64,000 nt of DNA, taken from NCBI RefSeq assembly GCF_900188205.1, contig NZ_FZOH01000001.1, forward strand, positions 34,359 through 98,358. Direction: 5' to 3'. Positions 49,801 to 57,445 of the stretch are shown here, piece by piece. This stretch comes from Geodermatophilus saharensis (GTDB lineage Bacteria > Actinomycetota > Actinomycetes > Mycobacteriales > Geodermatophilaceae). Under the pieces are notes generated by a model. That model was given only the letters and a program-made list of their open reading frames with translations, searched no databases and was not told where the DNA came from. Made by a program: the position numbers and the translations under genes. Within the stretch, counting starts at the first letter, position 1; the number at the start of each line of letters is the position of its first letter.

Positions 49801-50640
49801 CTCTAGCTCTGCCTCGCGGCCGAGGAAGGGGACGATGCCGTACTCGGGTAGCAGCAGCCGCGACGGCTCCCGACCGAGCCGGTCAGTGGGGGCCCGGTAG
49901 GGAGGGGCGATCGCGACGGAAGTGTCGGCGGTTACGGCCAAGCGCATCCGTGGTTCCACCGGCGTGATTACGGGGTTGAGGGCGCCGACCAGCCCGCCCA
50001 GGCCGGTGTGGGTTAGCAGGGGAGCGATAGGGGCGGCGAGCACCCGGGCGGGTCCGAAGCGTCCGGGGTCGACGATGACCACGCCGATCAAGAATGGCCC
50101 GGCGAAGACGGCAGCGCCGGACATGCCCGCCCACGGCGAGCCTCCTCCGCGGTCGGCCGGTGGTGAGGTAAGTGCGGTGATCGCGAGCAGCCCGGCTTTC
50201 AACTGGGTGCCCGAGGCCAGAAAGCCGTGCAGGTGTTCGGTGTCACGCACCTCATCTGGGCGCTCCTGCGCCCAGGGAAAGCCGACCGCGTCGACCGCGA
50301 TCGGCTCGGTGCCATGCTTTCGGCCCCAGCGCGGGGTTGGGCTGCCCGCTGGCAGCGTCGGCGCGTCGGCGGCCAACCGCAGGACTGCCACGTCCGCGTC
50401 CTGGTCGCGCCATACCACCACTGCGGAGGTGGTTTCCTGGCGACCTAGCGGCCTCGCCTTACCCCCAGCCACGTTCGGGTCGTCCGATACCGACGATTCT
50501 GGCGGGTGAAGAGGCAGCCCGGCGACGACGTGGGCGGCGGTGAGTACCAGCTCATCGCTGATCCGATAGCCCGAGCCGATCTCCCAGCCGGCGCCATCCG
50601 TGGCGGGCGCGTACACCTCCACGACGCGGGCGACATCCAC
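46882..50640 (-). CDS. Trypsin-NB-ARC-TPR STAND protein
   Basis: A 1252-residue protein started at GTG 50640; TTG 50646 is also possible. The N-terminal 215 residues are a trypsin-like protease with the catalytic triad in place: His in LTAAHVVAG, Asp in QDADVAVLRL and Ser in AGMSGAAVF. Residues about 265-560 are an NB-ARC-like ATPase with LGAGGAGKTRLAAEA and LVVVDDADLN. From about 715 the protein is a run of about eleven 46-residue TPR units (LAGSLHNLSVMLAxLGRREEAL). A 240-bp stretch is repeated at 47531 and 48221, exactly five units apart. In conflict systems described for this architecture the protease is the effector, released by a sensed trigger. It pairs with the trypco2 gene upstream. 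Confidence 0.85.
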   Translation of the reverse strand: MDVARVVEVYAPATDGAGWEIGSGYRISDELVLTAAHVVAGLPLHPPESSVSDDPNVAGGKARPLGRQETTSAVVVWRDQDADVAVLRLAADAPTLPAGSPTPRWGRKHGTEPIAVDAVGFPWAQERPDEVRDTEHLHGFLASGTQLKAGLLAITALTSPPADRGGGSPWAGMSGAAVFAGPFLIGVVIVDPGRFGPARVLAAPIAPLLTHTGLGGLVGALNPVITPVEPRMRLAVTADTSVAIAPPYRAPTDRLGREPSRLLLPEYGIVPFLGREAELEELEEWCLTGGGAALRLLLGAGGAGKTRLAAEACLRMTGRGWQAGLADPSIPGGEPVLNFDRPTLVVVDDADLNVPLLEALVRALGYWPTDAPPVRLLLLARHTTGWWNTLNRRSNQLAAELTDRMLSLREGELPRTHRAAHHAEAVASFTRHLMTRSQDLPPEAEPPASDLGDAAFANPLLVHMHALLVATGAHVSTTDEEVRERVLDAVLDRERNRWAQTFPSDVPTRGDLTRQQAVTVTTLFAPPTEHATTELLSLISDFIDAPAGIRGAVATWLHGIYPGTTPVWVVPLRPDLLTEQLLATCAELTDLVLTGYGRITDEGNASGAQAEQVLAELTRAAGRNPVSAALDRLLSDRLPDLLDAALINPAGRLPDLLDRALTKCPQPQTAAALIERLPEYSTGLATLAVTVTAQAVDHHRHLAANDPEAFNPDLAGSLNDLSGRLAALGRLEEALAAIEEAVTLRRALAAAYPDAFISDLAGSLHNLSVMLAYLGRREEALTAIEEATGVYQQLATTYPGAFTPHLAGSLNTLSNRLGALGRREEALAAIEESTSVYRQLANTDPAASISDLAGSLHNLSGRLAELGRREEALTTIQESTSVYRQLATTDPDAFTPDLARSLHNLSSLLGDLRRREEALAAIEEATAVDRALCAARPAAFAPNLATSLHNLSGGLADLGRLEEALAAIEEAATLRRALAAAYPDAFISDLAGSLHNLSVILARLGRREEALTAIEEATGVYQQLATTYPGAFTPHLARSLDNLSGRLGALGRREEALAAIEEAVALRRALAAAHPDAHTPDLAASVNNLAIRLAALGRHGEALTAIEEALAAYRPLAIAHPAVYAPDLATTLSNLAGRLAALGRREEALSAIKEATSTYRQLATTYPAAFTPAVADSLRLYGSLLTELRRHEDALAADREVVAIYRGLHARHSDSYKDALTTALAKLALDLRALDLNAEAEQVEREAARLAE

Positions 50641-50672
50641 CGCCAACCCTGCCTACACCAGCGGTCCGCCGG

Positions 50673-50999
50673 TCACTGGCCGGGCAGGCCGGGTGGCGGC
50701 TTGCGCACCCGGTCCCCGATCCGGACGTCCTGACCGCGCTCGTCGACCGGGGTCAGGGTCAGCGTCACCGTCTGGGTCTCGGAGTTTGACCACTTCGCCG
50801 CTCCGCCGGCCTCGATGACCCAGAACCGCACTTTGCCCTCCGGGCCGCCCTCCCGACCAGTGACCACGGTGAACTCCACCGTCACCGGCCCGACGTTGAA
50901 CTGCAGCTGCGGATCCCGCTCTGCCTCCGCGGCCCTCAGCTCCTCACGCAGCCCCGAGATGAACTCCGCGATCGGCACCCGACCGTCCCCATCACCCAC
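50673..50999 (-). CDS. Trypco2-domain protein
   Basis: A 108-residue protein, start at GTG 50999 behind GGGGGAGG. IAEFISGLREELRAAEAER, then LQFNVGPVTVEFTVVTGREGGPEGKVRFWVIEAGG and TQTVTLTLTP are the trypsin-co-occurring domain 2 signature: a helix followed by an all-strand domain. It lies 32 bp upstream of the trypsin-STAND gene on the same strand. The domain is known mainly by co-occurrence with trypsin-STAND genes in conflict systems; it may bind the protease or its trigger. Confidence 0.8.
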   Translation of the reverse strand: MGDGDGRVPIAEFISGLREELRAAEAERDPQLQFNVGPVTVEFTVVTGREGGPEGKVRFWVIEAGGAAKWSNSETQTVTLTLTPVDERGQDVRIGDRVRKPPPGLPGQ

Positions 51000-51514
51000 T
51001 GCGGCCTCCCCCAGACGCCCTGCACCGCACCGTGACACACCTGCACTGGTATCGAAACTCGAAGACAACACACTGCGACCCAGCAGGACAGCCCGCAGTC
51101 ACGGGGGACCTCTTGGTCCCACGGCGAGGTGCATGAGTTTCATCGGGTCCCGCACTGGCGTGTCGCCGGATGGTGCGGCTCAAGGCGATCGCGAAGGGTG
51201 CACAGCCGCTCCTTGGAGGTACTGCACTCACCGCCTCGCGGCCGGCGATCGCCTACTACTTCGGAGGGCTGCTGGTCGTAGCCCCCGGCATCGCGGACTG
51301 AACCTTGTCCGTACCCCGCATCGTCAACCCTCCACGACATAAGGGTGTCGGATCAGTCGCCCGTCTAGGGCGTACCTGAGGCTGGCAGCGCGTGGTCGCG
51401 GTGTGAGCGCGGACTGCGCGCTAGGGGGCGGCAATCGGCGGTCACTGCCGGCAGCGACTTCGGGTCTGACCAGCCAATATGGCACTAGGAGTCACCGTCG
51501 GACAGGTTCGGGCT
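51000..51514. other. Right end of the element, non-coding
   Basis: About 515 bp between the trypco2 start and the right repeat. The part next to the gene (51000-51135) is similar to DNA beside the truncated copy near 46735-46865 and should hold the promoter. No further gene is supported. Confidence 0.45.
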
Positions 51515-51565
51515 CGGACTTTTAATCCGCGGGTTGTGGGTTCGATCCCCACGGGGCCCACCGTG
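51515..51565 (+). repeat. attR-type direct repeat (right end)
   Basis: Identical over 51 bp to 33007-33057 and flanked by different sequence on both sides. It holds only the 3' part of tRNA-Lys, so it is not a working tRNA. It ends 48 bp before the chromosomal gene for the siderophore-binding protein. Confidence 0.88.
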
Positions 51566-51613
51566 AGCGTGTGTCGCTCCGCGGCGCGGATCGACCGGGG
51601 CGTGCCGGCCGGC

Positions 51614-52633
51614 TCAGCCCAGAGCCGGGACCTCGGTGGACGGGTCGCCGTCGCCGGCAGCGGCCAGGGCCGGCACGACCTCGTCGAGCAGGTAAGGGAG
51701 CGACAGCGGGCTGCCGAAGCCGAGCGCGGCCGACACGTCGCCGGAGTAGCCGCCGAGCAGGACCGTGCGGTCCTCGGTCACCACGTCGAGGGCGGACAGC
51801 AGCGTGTCGGCGTCGGCGTCGTCCCGGTCGTACCCGTTCACCGCCAGCACGTCGGCTTCCAGCAGGTCCAGCCGCTCCTGGCTGACGTCGGTGCTCGCGT
51901 CGGGCACGGTGAAGCCGAGGTCGGTGAAGAACTGGGTGCGCAGGTCGTCCGCGCCGAGCAGGTAGTGGCCCGAGCCGACGCCGGTCAGGTCCACGGCGAT
52001 CGAGCTGCCGCTGAACCCGGGGTTCTCCTCGACCGCCTGCCGGAACCGGCCCTCGACGTCGTCGACGAGCTGCTGCGCCTCGTCCTCCCGGCCGAGCGCC
52101 CGGCCGGTGAGCAGGGTCTGCTCCTGCCACGGGGTGGCGCCGTCGGCGTACTCGTCGGTCTGCGCGAGCGTCGGCGCGATCCCGGACAGCTGGTCGTAGA
52201 CCGCCTCGTCCATGAAGGAGTACACGCCCACGATCAGGTCGGGCTCGAGGGCGGCGACCGCCTCGACGTCGATCTCGTCGCTGCCCACGGTCGGGACGTC
52301 CTCCGCCGGGAGCAGGTCCTCCGCCCACGGGCGGCTCGTGGCGTCGTAGTCGCCCAGGAGCTGGCGCTCGCCGACCGGGGTCACGCCCAGGGCCAGCACG
52401 AAGTCCTGGTCGTTGAAGCCGACGGTGACCACGCGCTGCGGCTCCGCGGGGATCTCGGTGGTGCCGAACCTGTTCTCGATGGTCACCGGGAAGGCGTCCG
52501 ACGAGGAGGACGGGCCGGCGGCGGACGCGGCGTCGTCGTGCTCGGCGCCGCCGCAGGCGGTCAGCCCCCCGGACAGGACCAGGACGGCGAGGGGGACGGC
52601 GAGGCGAGCGGGGCGCGGCAGGTTCGTGGGCAC
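51614..52633 (-). CDS. Iron-siderophore ABC transporter substrate-binding lipoprotein
   Basis: A 339-residue protein starting at GTG 52633. The signal peptide ends at lipobox LTAC, with the lipidated Cys at residue 27. The mature part has the FepB/FecB layout: RVVTVGFNDQDFVLALGVTPVG, LEPDLIVGVYSFMDEAVYDQLSGIAPTLAQT, and a closing lobe DVLAVNGYDRDDADADTL. It acts outside the membrane to catch ferric siderophores for an ABC importer; the permease is not in the window. An IdeR/DtxR box just upstream supports iron repression. Confidence 0.88.
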   Translation of the reverse strand: MPTNLPRPARLAVPLAVLVLSGGLTACGGAEHDDAASAAGPSSSSDAFPVTIENRFGTTEIPAEPQRVVTVGFNDQDFVLALGVTPVGERQLLGDYDATSRPWAEDLLPAEDVPTVGSDEIDVEAVAALEPDLIVGVYSFMDEAVYDQLSGIAPTLAQTDEYADGATPWQEQTLLTGRALGREDEAQQLVDDVEGRFRQAVEENPGFSGSSIAVDLTGVGSGHYLLGADDLRTQFFTDLGFTVPDASTDVSQERLDLLEADVLAVNGYDRDDADADTLLSALDVVTEDRTVLLGGYSGDVSAALGFGSPLSLPYLLDEVVPALAAAGDGDPSTEVPALG

Positions 52634-52639
52634 CGGATG

Positions 52640-52657
52640 AGGTTAGCCTCGCCTAAT
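52640..52657 (-). promoter_or_regulatory. IdeR/DtxR-type iron box
   Basis: On the minus strand the sequence reads TTAGGCGAGGCTAACCT, close to the DtxR/IdeR consensus TTAGGTTAGGCTAACCTAA. It ends 7 nt before the GTG start and only 3 nt after the next upstream gene. With a box so close to the start the transcript is probably very short in its leader or leaderless. Confidence 0.72.
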
Positions 52658-52660
52658 TCC

Positions 52661-53158
52661 TCAGTACGCGGTGCACTCCCCGTCGGCCGCCGCCGGGTCG
52701 CCGTGCCGCACCAGACCGGTGCCGTCGGCCCCCTGCACGTCGACGTACGGGTCGGCCACCCCCTGCCCCTCCAGCCAGCCGACCGCTCCCTCGCAGACGG
52801 CGATCGCCTGCTGCGCCTCCGGGCTCCCGGGATCGGTGATGTTCGTCCGGACCTCGACCCGGCCGGGCTCGGTCCGCTCGGCGGAGACGACGGCCGCACC
52901 CCACACCGCGCCCCCGGCGGCGGTCCGCAGCTCCTCGGTGACGTCGCCGACCTGCGCGCCGGGCGGGACCTCGCCCCCGGACGGCGACGGCGCGACGGAC
53001 GGGCTGCTGCTCGCCGAGGACGTCGCGGACGAGTCGGCGCCGTCCTCGTCGGTGCCGGCCGCGAGGGCCACGACGACGGCGAGGGCGGCGAGGAGAGCGG
53101 CCGCGACCAGTGCCCACCGCACCCACGGCCTGCGCACCTGCGGTGGGGTCCCGTCCAC
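52661..53158 (-). CDS. Membrane-anchored hypothetical protein
   Basis: A 165-residue protein starting at ATG 53158. Residues about 14-34 are one hydrophobic segment (WALVAAALLAALAVVVALAA) followed by a Ser-rich linker and an outside domain of about 100 residues with two Cys. VGDVTEELRTAAGGAVWGAAVVSAERTEPGRVEVRTNI and VDVQGADGTGLVRHG give an alpha/beta look with no family I can name. Probably outside the cytoplasmic membrane. Confidence 0.6.
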   Translation of the reverse strand: MDGTPPQVRRPWVRWALVAAALLAALAVVVALAAGTDEDGADSSATSSASSSPSVAPSPSGGEVPPGAQVGDVTEELRTAAGGAVWGAAVVSAERTEPGRVEVRTNITDPGSPEAQQAIAVCEGAVGWLEGQGVADPYVDVQGADGTGLVRHGDPAAADGECTAY

Positions 53159-53167
53159 GGCGGGACC

Positions 53168-53697
53168 CTAGTGCTCCCCTGGTCCGCCCGGAACCGGATC
53201 GGTCGCGGGCCGCCGGCTGCCGTCCAGCACCAGCACGAGCTCGCGGAACGGGCGGTCGCCGGGGCCGGGGAAGTCGCGGACCGGCCGGAACCCGGCCGAC
53301 CGGCACAGCGCGAGCGACCGCTCGTTGAAGACCGCCACGGCGGCACGCACCGCCGTCGTCGCCCCGAGGTCGCGGGCCAGGTCCACCACCTGCCCGACCA
53401 GGTGGGTGCCGAGCCCCCGGCTCGTGGCGGCCGGGTGCACGCCCATGCCGACGTCGACGGTCCCGGGTGCCGGCTCCTGGCCGCGCACCCACGCCTCGGG
53501 GCCGACCACCGCGAAGGCGAGCACCCGGCCGTCCCGGCCGACGGCGGGGTGGTAGCCCGCGCCGTCGGCGTCCCGGACCAGGAACAGCGCGGCGGAGCAG
53601 GGGTCGGAGTCGTACAGGTCGAAGGGCGGGGGTGGGCCCAGCCCGCGACCTCCGCCGCCTCGGCGTCGGTGAACGGCCTGCGCAGGAGCGGGAGCAC
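53168..53697 (-). pseudogene. GNAT acetyltransferase with a frameshift
   Basis: The C-terminal part is a GNAT: MGVHPAATSRGLGTHLVGQVV with the acetyl-CoA loop, then ARDLGATTAVRAAVAVFNERSLALCRSAGF. The N-terminal part is read in a different frame as VLPLLRRPFTDAEAAEVAGWAHPRP and then changes to FDLYDSDPCSAALFL. A missing C in the run at about 53625-53635 explains the change. Sequencing error or a real one-base loss are both possible. Start uncertain (GTG 53697 or 53733). Confidence 0.55.
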
Positions 53698-53747
53698 GAC
53701 GGCACGGTAGACCGTCCGACGGGTGCGACACACCCTCAGGAGCTATT

Positions 53748-53775
53748 GACTGTCGATAGATCATCGCCGACAGTC
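53748..53775 (+). promoter_or_regulatory. Dyad upstream of the DUF2975-HTH-ABC operon
   Basis: GACTGTCG at 53748-53755 pairs with CGACAGTC at 53768-53775. TCGAT appears several times around it. It sits 5 nt before ATG 53781, which has no ribosome site, so transcription may start close to the start codon. The HTH gene of the operon is a candidate binder. Confidence 0.5.
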
Positions 53776-53780
53776 GATGC

Positions 53781-54275
53781 ATGTCGATCGTGAACCGGGT
53801 GGTCCTGCCCCTCCGGGTCCTGCTCGTGGTGGTGTTCGTGGCCCTGCTGGCCGCCCAGGTGTGGGCGGTGCCGCGGATGGTGCCGGACCTGGCCGACCCG
53901 ACGCTGGAGCAGTCGCTGGTGCAGTCGGTGATGACCGCCGCGGCGGTGGTCGCGCTGCTGTGCGTGCAGGCCGTCGTCGTGTGCACCTGGCAGCTGCTGA
54001 CCCTGGTCACCCGCGACCGCATCTTCAGCGAGGCCGCCCTGCCCTGGGTCAACGGGATCGTGTGGGCGGTCGTCGTCGGCTGGGGAGGGCTCCTGGGGAC
54101 CTTCGTCGGCACCTGGTACTTCATCGTCGACGACGTCAGCGACGACGCGGCGCTGTTCGCGATCCTGCTGGTGCTGCTGCTCGTGGGCGCCGTGGTGGGG
54201 CTCCTCATGGTGGTGATGCGCGCGCTGCTGCGGCAGGCCACCACGCTGCGGACCGACATGGAAGCGGTCATCTGA
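53781..54275 (+). CDS. DUF2975 membrane protein
   Basis: A 164-residue protein with four membrane segments, about residues 8-30, 48-70, 90-112 and 124-147. Family members of this type, with a small HTH protein next to them, are found across Actinobacteria and Firmicutes. It has no known enzymatic residues. Its stop overlaps the start of the HTH gene (TGATG). Confidence 0.75.
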   Translation: MSIVNRVVLPLRVLLVVVFVALLAAQVWAVPRMVPDLADPTLEQSLVQSVMTAAAVVALLCVQAVVVCTWQLLTLVTRDRIFSEAALPWVNGIVWAVVVGWGGLLGTFVGTWYFIVDDVSDDAALFAILLVLLLVGAVVGLLMVVMRALLRQATTLRTDMEAVI

Positions 54276-54520
54276 TGCCCATCGTCGTCCGCATCGACGT
54301 CGAGCTGGCCCGCCGCAAGATGAGCGTGGGGGAGTTCGCCGAGCGCGTCGGGCTCACCCCCGCCAACGTCGCCGTCCTCAAGAACGGCCGGGCCAAGGCC
54401 GTCCGCTTCAGCACCCTCGAGGCCATGTGCCGGGTGCTCGGCTGCCAGCCCGGCGACCTGCTCGAGTGGGTCCCCGACGAACAGGACGCCGCCCAGGCGC
54501 CGCAGGAGGCCCACCGGTGA
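54275..54520 (+). CDS. Small YozG-like HTH transcription regulator
   Basis: An 81-residue Cro/C1-type protein: VELARRKMSVGEFAERVGLTPANVAVLKNGRAKAVRFSTLEAMCRVLGCQPGDLLEW. This is the usual partner of DUF2975 genes. Its stop overlaps the ABC ATPase start by 4 nt. It probably regulates the operon through the dyad upstream. Confidence 0.85.
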   Translation: MPIVVRIDVELARRKMSVGEFAERVGLTPANVAVLKNGRAKAVRFSTLEAMCRVLGCQPGDLLEWVPDEQDAAQAPQEAHR

Positions 54521-55446
54521 TCACCGTCCGCGGCCTCACGAAGCGCTACGGCCGGGTCCTCGCCGTCGACGACCTGAGCTTCGACGTCGAGCCGGGGAAG
54601 GTCACCGGCTTCCTCGGGCCCAACGGGGCCGGCAAGTCCACGACGATGCGGGCCGTCCTCGGGCTGGACCGGCCGACGGCGGGGACGGCGCTGGTCGGCG
54701 GCCGGCCGTACGCCGCGCTCGGCGAGCCGCTGCGCGAGGTCGGCGCGCTGCTCGACCCCGGCGCCGTGCACCCCGGACGCACCGGACGCGCGCACCTGCG
54801 GGTGGCCGCCCGGACCAACGGCATCCCCCTGCGCCGCGTGGACGAGGTGGTCGAGCAGGCCGGGCTCGGCGCCGCGGCGCACCGCCGGATCGGCGGCTAC
54901 TCCCTCGGCATGCGCCAGCGCCTCGGCATCGCCGCCGCGCTGCTCGGCGACCCGGGCGTGCTGCTGTTCGACGAGCCGGTCAACGGCCTGGACCTCGACG
55001 GCGTCCGGTGGATCCGCGGGTTGCTGCGCCGCCTCGCCGACGAGGGCCGCACGGTGCTGGTCTCCAGCCACCTGCTCGGCGAGGTCGAGCAGACCGCCGA
55101 CCGGCTGGTGGTCGTCGGCCGCGGCCGCCTCGTCGCCGACACGACGACCGCGGAGCTCCTGCGCGGGCTGGGCAGCCGCCGGGTCCGGGTGCGCTGCGCC
55201 CGGCCGGACCTCCTCCTGGCCGGGCTCGCCGCGCGCGGGGCGGCCGTCGAGCGCGTCGACGCGCACGAGCTGCGCGTCGAGGGCATCGGTGCCGAGGACG
55301 TCGGCGAGGTCGCCGCGGCCGCCGGTGTCCCGCTGCACCACCTGTCCGAGGTGCGGCAGTCGCTGGAGGAGGCCTACCTCGCGCTGACCGCCGGGAGCGT
55401 GGAGTACGCCGGGAGCGACCCGGTGCAGGCCGGAGCGGCCCGGTGA
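54517..55446 (+). CDS. ABC-2 type transporter ATPase
   Basis: A 309-residue ATPase starting at GTG 54517: GPNGAGKST near residue 35 (Walker A), YSLGMRQRL (signature), VLLFDEPVNGLD (Walker B) and a His switch in SSHLL. The C-terminal 90 residues are the extra domain of the BcrA/ABC-2 drug-export type. It pairs with the permease at 55443, which it overlaps by 4 nt. Confidence 0.88.
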   Translation: MITVRGLTKRYGRVLAVDDLSFDVEPGKVTGFLGPNGAGKSTTMRAVLGLDRPTAGTALVGGRPYAALGEPLREVGALLDPGAVHPGRTGRAHLRVAARTNGIPLRRVDEVVEQAGLGAAAHRRIGGYSLGMRQRLGIAAALLGDPGVLLFDEPVNGLDLDGVRWIRGLLRRLADEGRTVLVSSHLLGEVEQTADRLVVVGRGRLVADTTTAELLRGLGSRRVRVRCARPDLLLAGLAARGAAVERVDAHELRVEGIGAEDVGEVAAAAGVPLHHLSEVRQSLEEAYLALTAGSVEYAGSDPVQAGAAR

Positions 55447-56237
55447 CGGCGGCCCCGGCCCGGGGAGCCGGCCCCGTGTCCACCCCGCGTGTCCTGGGGC
55501 GCACCTGCGCCGCCGAGTGGGCCCGCCTGTGGACGGTGCGCACGAGCTGGTGGTTCCTGCTGGCCGCCGCCGTGGTCCTGCTCGGCGTCGGCGCCCTGGT
55601 TGGCACCGAGGTGGCGGGCGAGCCCGCCACCGGCTCGCCGGAGCCCGCCTGGCGGGTGGCCTCGGCCGCGGTGGTGCCCGCGCAGTTCGCCCTCCTCGGT
55701 CTGGCCCTCACCGCCGTGACCGCCGACCACGGCACCGGCGGGATCGTCCCGACCCTGCAGTGGACGCCCCGGCGCAGCGTGCTCTTCACCGCGCGCGCGG
55801 CCGTGGCGGTGCTGTCGGCGACCGCCCTCGGTGTCGTCCTCGCCGCCGCCTCCGCCGGCGCGGCCGCCCTCGCCTCCGGCGGGCGGCTCGACCTGCCCGC
55901 CGCCGACGGCGTCTCGGTGCTGGGCACCGTGGCGCTCGTCGTCGCGGCCGGGGCTGCCCTCGCGGTCGGGCTGGGCGCCCTGCTGCGCAGCACCGCCGGG
56001 GCGCTCGTCGGGGTGTTCCTCCTCGTGCTGGTGCTCCCGCTGCTGCTGGGCAACGCCGGCTGGACGTGGGCGACGGCCGTGGCCGAGGTGCTGCCCGGCA
56101 CCGGCGCCGTCTCCCTCCTGCTGGGCGAGGACGGGCAGGGGACCACCCGGCAGGCCGCGGGTGCCGTGCTGCTGGCCTGGGCCGGCGGCGCGCTCCTGCT
56201 GGGCTGGCTGCGCACGGTCCGGGACGACGTCCGGTGA
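55443..56237 (+). CDS. ABC-2 type transporter permease
   Basis: A 264-residue protein with six hydrophobic segments starting near residue 35 (WWFLLAAAVVLLGVGALVGT), 75, 110, 150, 180 and 235. It forms a transporter with the preceding ATPase; substrate unknown. Its start (GTG 55443) overlaps the ATPase stop and its stop overlaps the start of the FAD protein, so the genes are one operon. Confidence 0.82.
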   Translation: MTAAPARGAGPVSTPRVLGRTCAAEWARLWTVRTSWWFLLAAAVVLLGVGALVGTEVAGEPATGSPEPAWRVASAAVVPAQFALLGLALTAVTADHGTGGIVPTLQWTPRRSVLFTARAAVAVLSATALGVVLAAASAGAAALASGGRLDLPAADGVSVLGTVALVVAAGAALAVGLGALLRSTAGALVGVFLLVLVLPLLLGNAGWTWATAVAEVLPGTGAVSLLLGEDGQGTTRQAAGAVLLAWAGGALLLGWLRTVRDDVR

Positions 56238-57445
56238 ACGCCGACGTCCTGGTGGTCGGCGCCGGGCTGGCCGGCCTGCACACCGCCACCCGGCTCGCCC
56301 GGCGCGGGCACGACGTGCTGCTGGTCGACCGGCGGACCCGGCCGGCCGGCGCCGTCCGCACCACGGGCATCTTCGTCCGCAAGACGCTCGACGACTTCCC
56401 GCTGCCCGCCGAGCACCTCGGCCCCCCGATCCGGCGCGTGGTGCTCCACCCGCCGCGGCTCGACCGCCCGGTGGTCCTCGACAGCGAGCGCGACGAGTTC
56501 CGGGTCGGCGACATGGGCCCGCTGTACGAGGCCGCCGCCCGCGACGCCGCCGACGCGGGCGTGCGCACCGCCTTCGGCACCCGGTACGCCGGCCGGCACG
56601 ACGGCGCGGCCCTCCTCGCCGGTCCCGGCGGGCCCGTCCGGGTGCGCGCCCGTTTCCTCGTCGGCGCCGACGGGGCCCGCTCCCGGGTGGCCGCCGACCT
56701 CGGCCTCGACCGCAACACCCACCTGCTCGTCGGCGCGGAGGAGGTCTTCCCGCTCGCCGGCAGCGGGGGCCCGCCGACCTTCCACTGCGTCCTCGACCCG
56801 ACGCTCGCGCCCGGCTACCTGGCCTGGGTGGTCGACGACGGCCGGCACGCCCACGTGGGCGTCGCCGGGTACCCCGACCGGTTCCCCGACGGCCTGCGCC
56901 GGGCCCTCGACCGGTTCCGCGCGCTGGCGCCCCGGGTGGCGCCCGGGCTGGCTCTCCCGGACGACGTCGAGCGGCGTGGGGGCCCGATCCCCGTCGGCGG
57001 GCTGCTGCGCCGGATCTCCTGCGCCGACGGGCTGCTGGTCGGGGACGCCGCGGGCGCGGTCTCCCCGCTCACCGCCGGCGGCCTCGACCCCTGCCTGCGG
57101 CTGTCCGACCACGCCGTCGACGTCCTCGACGACGCGCTGCGCACCGGGCGGCCCGACGCGCTGGCCCGCTACGACGGCGCCGCGCTGCGCGACCGGTTCC
57201 GGGGCAGGCTCGCGCTGCGCCGCGGGCTGGCCCGGGTGCGCACGCCCGCGGTGGCGACGGCGGCGTCCACCCTGCTGCGCACGCCCCCGGGACGCGCGGC
57301 GGCCCGCCGGGTGCTCTTCGGCGACCGGTCCTTCCCGACCGTCGCCGCACCCTCCCCGGTGGATCAGAGCACGGTCGAGCCGTACATCTCGCCGAGCGGG
57401 TCGGAGATCAGCTCGATGCGGGCGCCGTCGGGGTCGCGGAAGTAG
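56234..57445 (+). CDS. FAD-dependent oxidoreductase (geranylgeranyl-reductase-like)
   Basis: A 403-residue protein starting at GTG 56234. VVGAGLAGLHTATRLARRG is the dinucleotide-binding loop, RFLVGADGARSRVA the second FAD motif, and LLVGDAAGAVSPLTAGGLDPCLRLSD the third. The overall order fits the geranylgeranyl reductase/FixC group of flavoproteins. The last 27 codons run 82 bp into the VOC gene on the opposite strand, so the true end may have been lengthened by loss of a stop. Confidence 0.78.
   Translation: MNADVLVVGAGLAGLHTATRLARRGHDVLLVDRRTRPAGAVRTTGIFVRKTLDDFPLPAEHLGPPIRRVVLHPPRLDRPVVLDSERDEFRVGDMGPLYEAAARDAADAGVRTAFGTRYAGRHDGAALLAGPGGPVRVRARFLVGADGARSRVAADLGLDRNTHLLVGAEEVFPLAGSGGPPTFHCVLDPTLAPGYLAWVVDDGRHAHVGVAGYPDRFPDGLRRALDRFRALAPRVAPGLALPDDVERRGGPIPVGGLLRRISCADGLLVGDAAGAVSPLTAGGLDPCLRLSDHAVDVLDDALRTGRPDALARYDGAALRDRFRGRLALRRGLARVRTPAVATAASTLLRTPPGRAAARRVLFGDRSFPTVAAPSPVDQSTVEPYISPSGSEISSMRAPSGSRK

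Larger units (their letters stand above)
33007..51565. mobile_element. Integrated element of about 18.5 kb in tRNA-Lys(TTT)
   Basis: A 51-bp direct repeat marks both ends: 33007-33057 inside the tRNA gene and 51515-51565. Between them lie an integrase, an HTH protein, an operator, XRE and excisionase-like genes, DnaB-N-like and ATPase replication genes and two cargo modules that look like phage defence. The element has no recognisable conjugation or phage structural genes, so it is best called an integrative and mobilisable-type or satellite-type element. Its excisionase is frameshifted, so it may be fixed in place. Confidence 0.82.

Noticed and set aside
51515-51588. A second tRNA-Lys
   Set aside because: Only the 3' part of the tRNA is present; it is the right attachment repeat.
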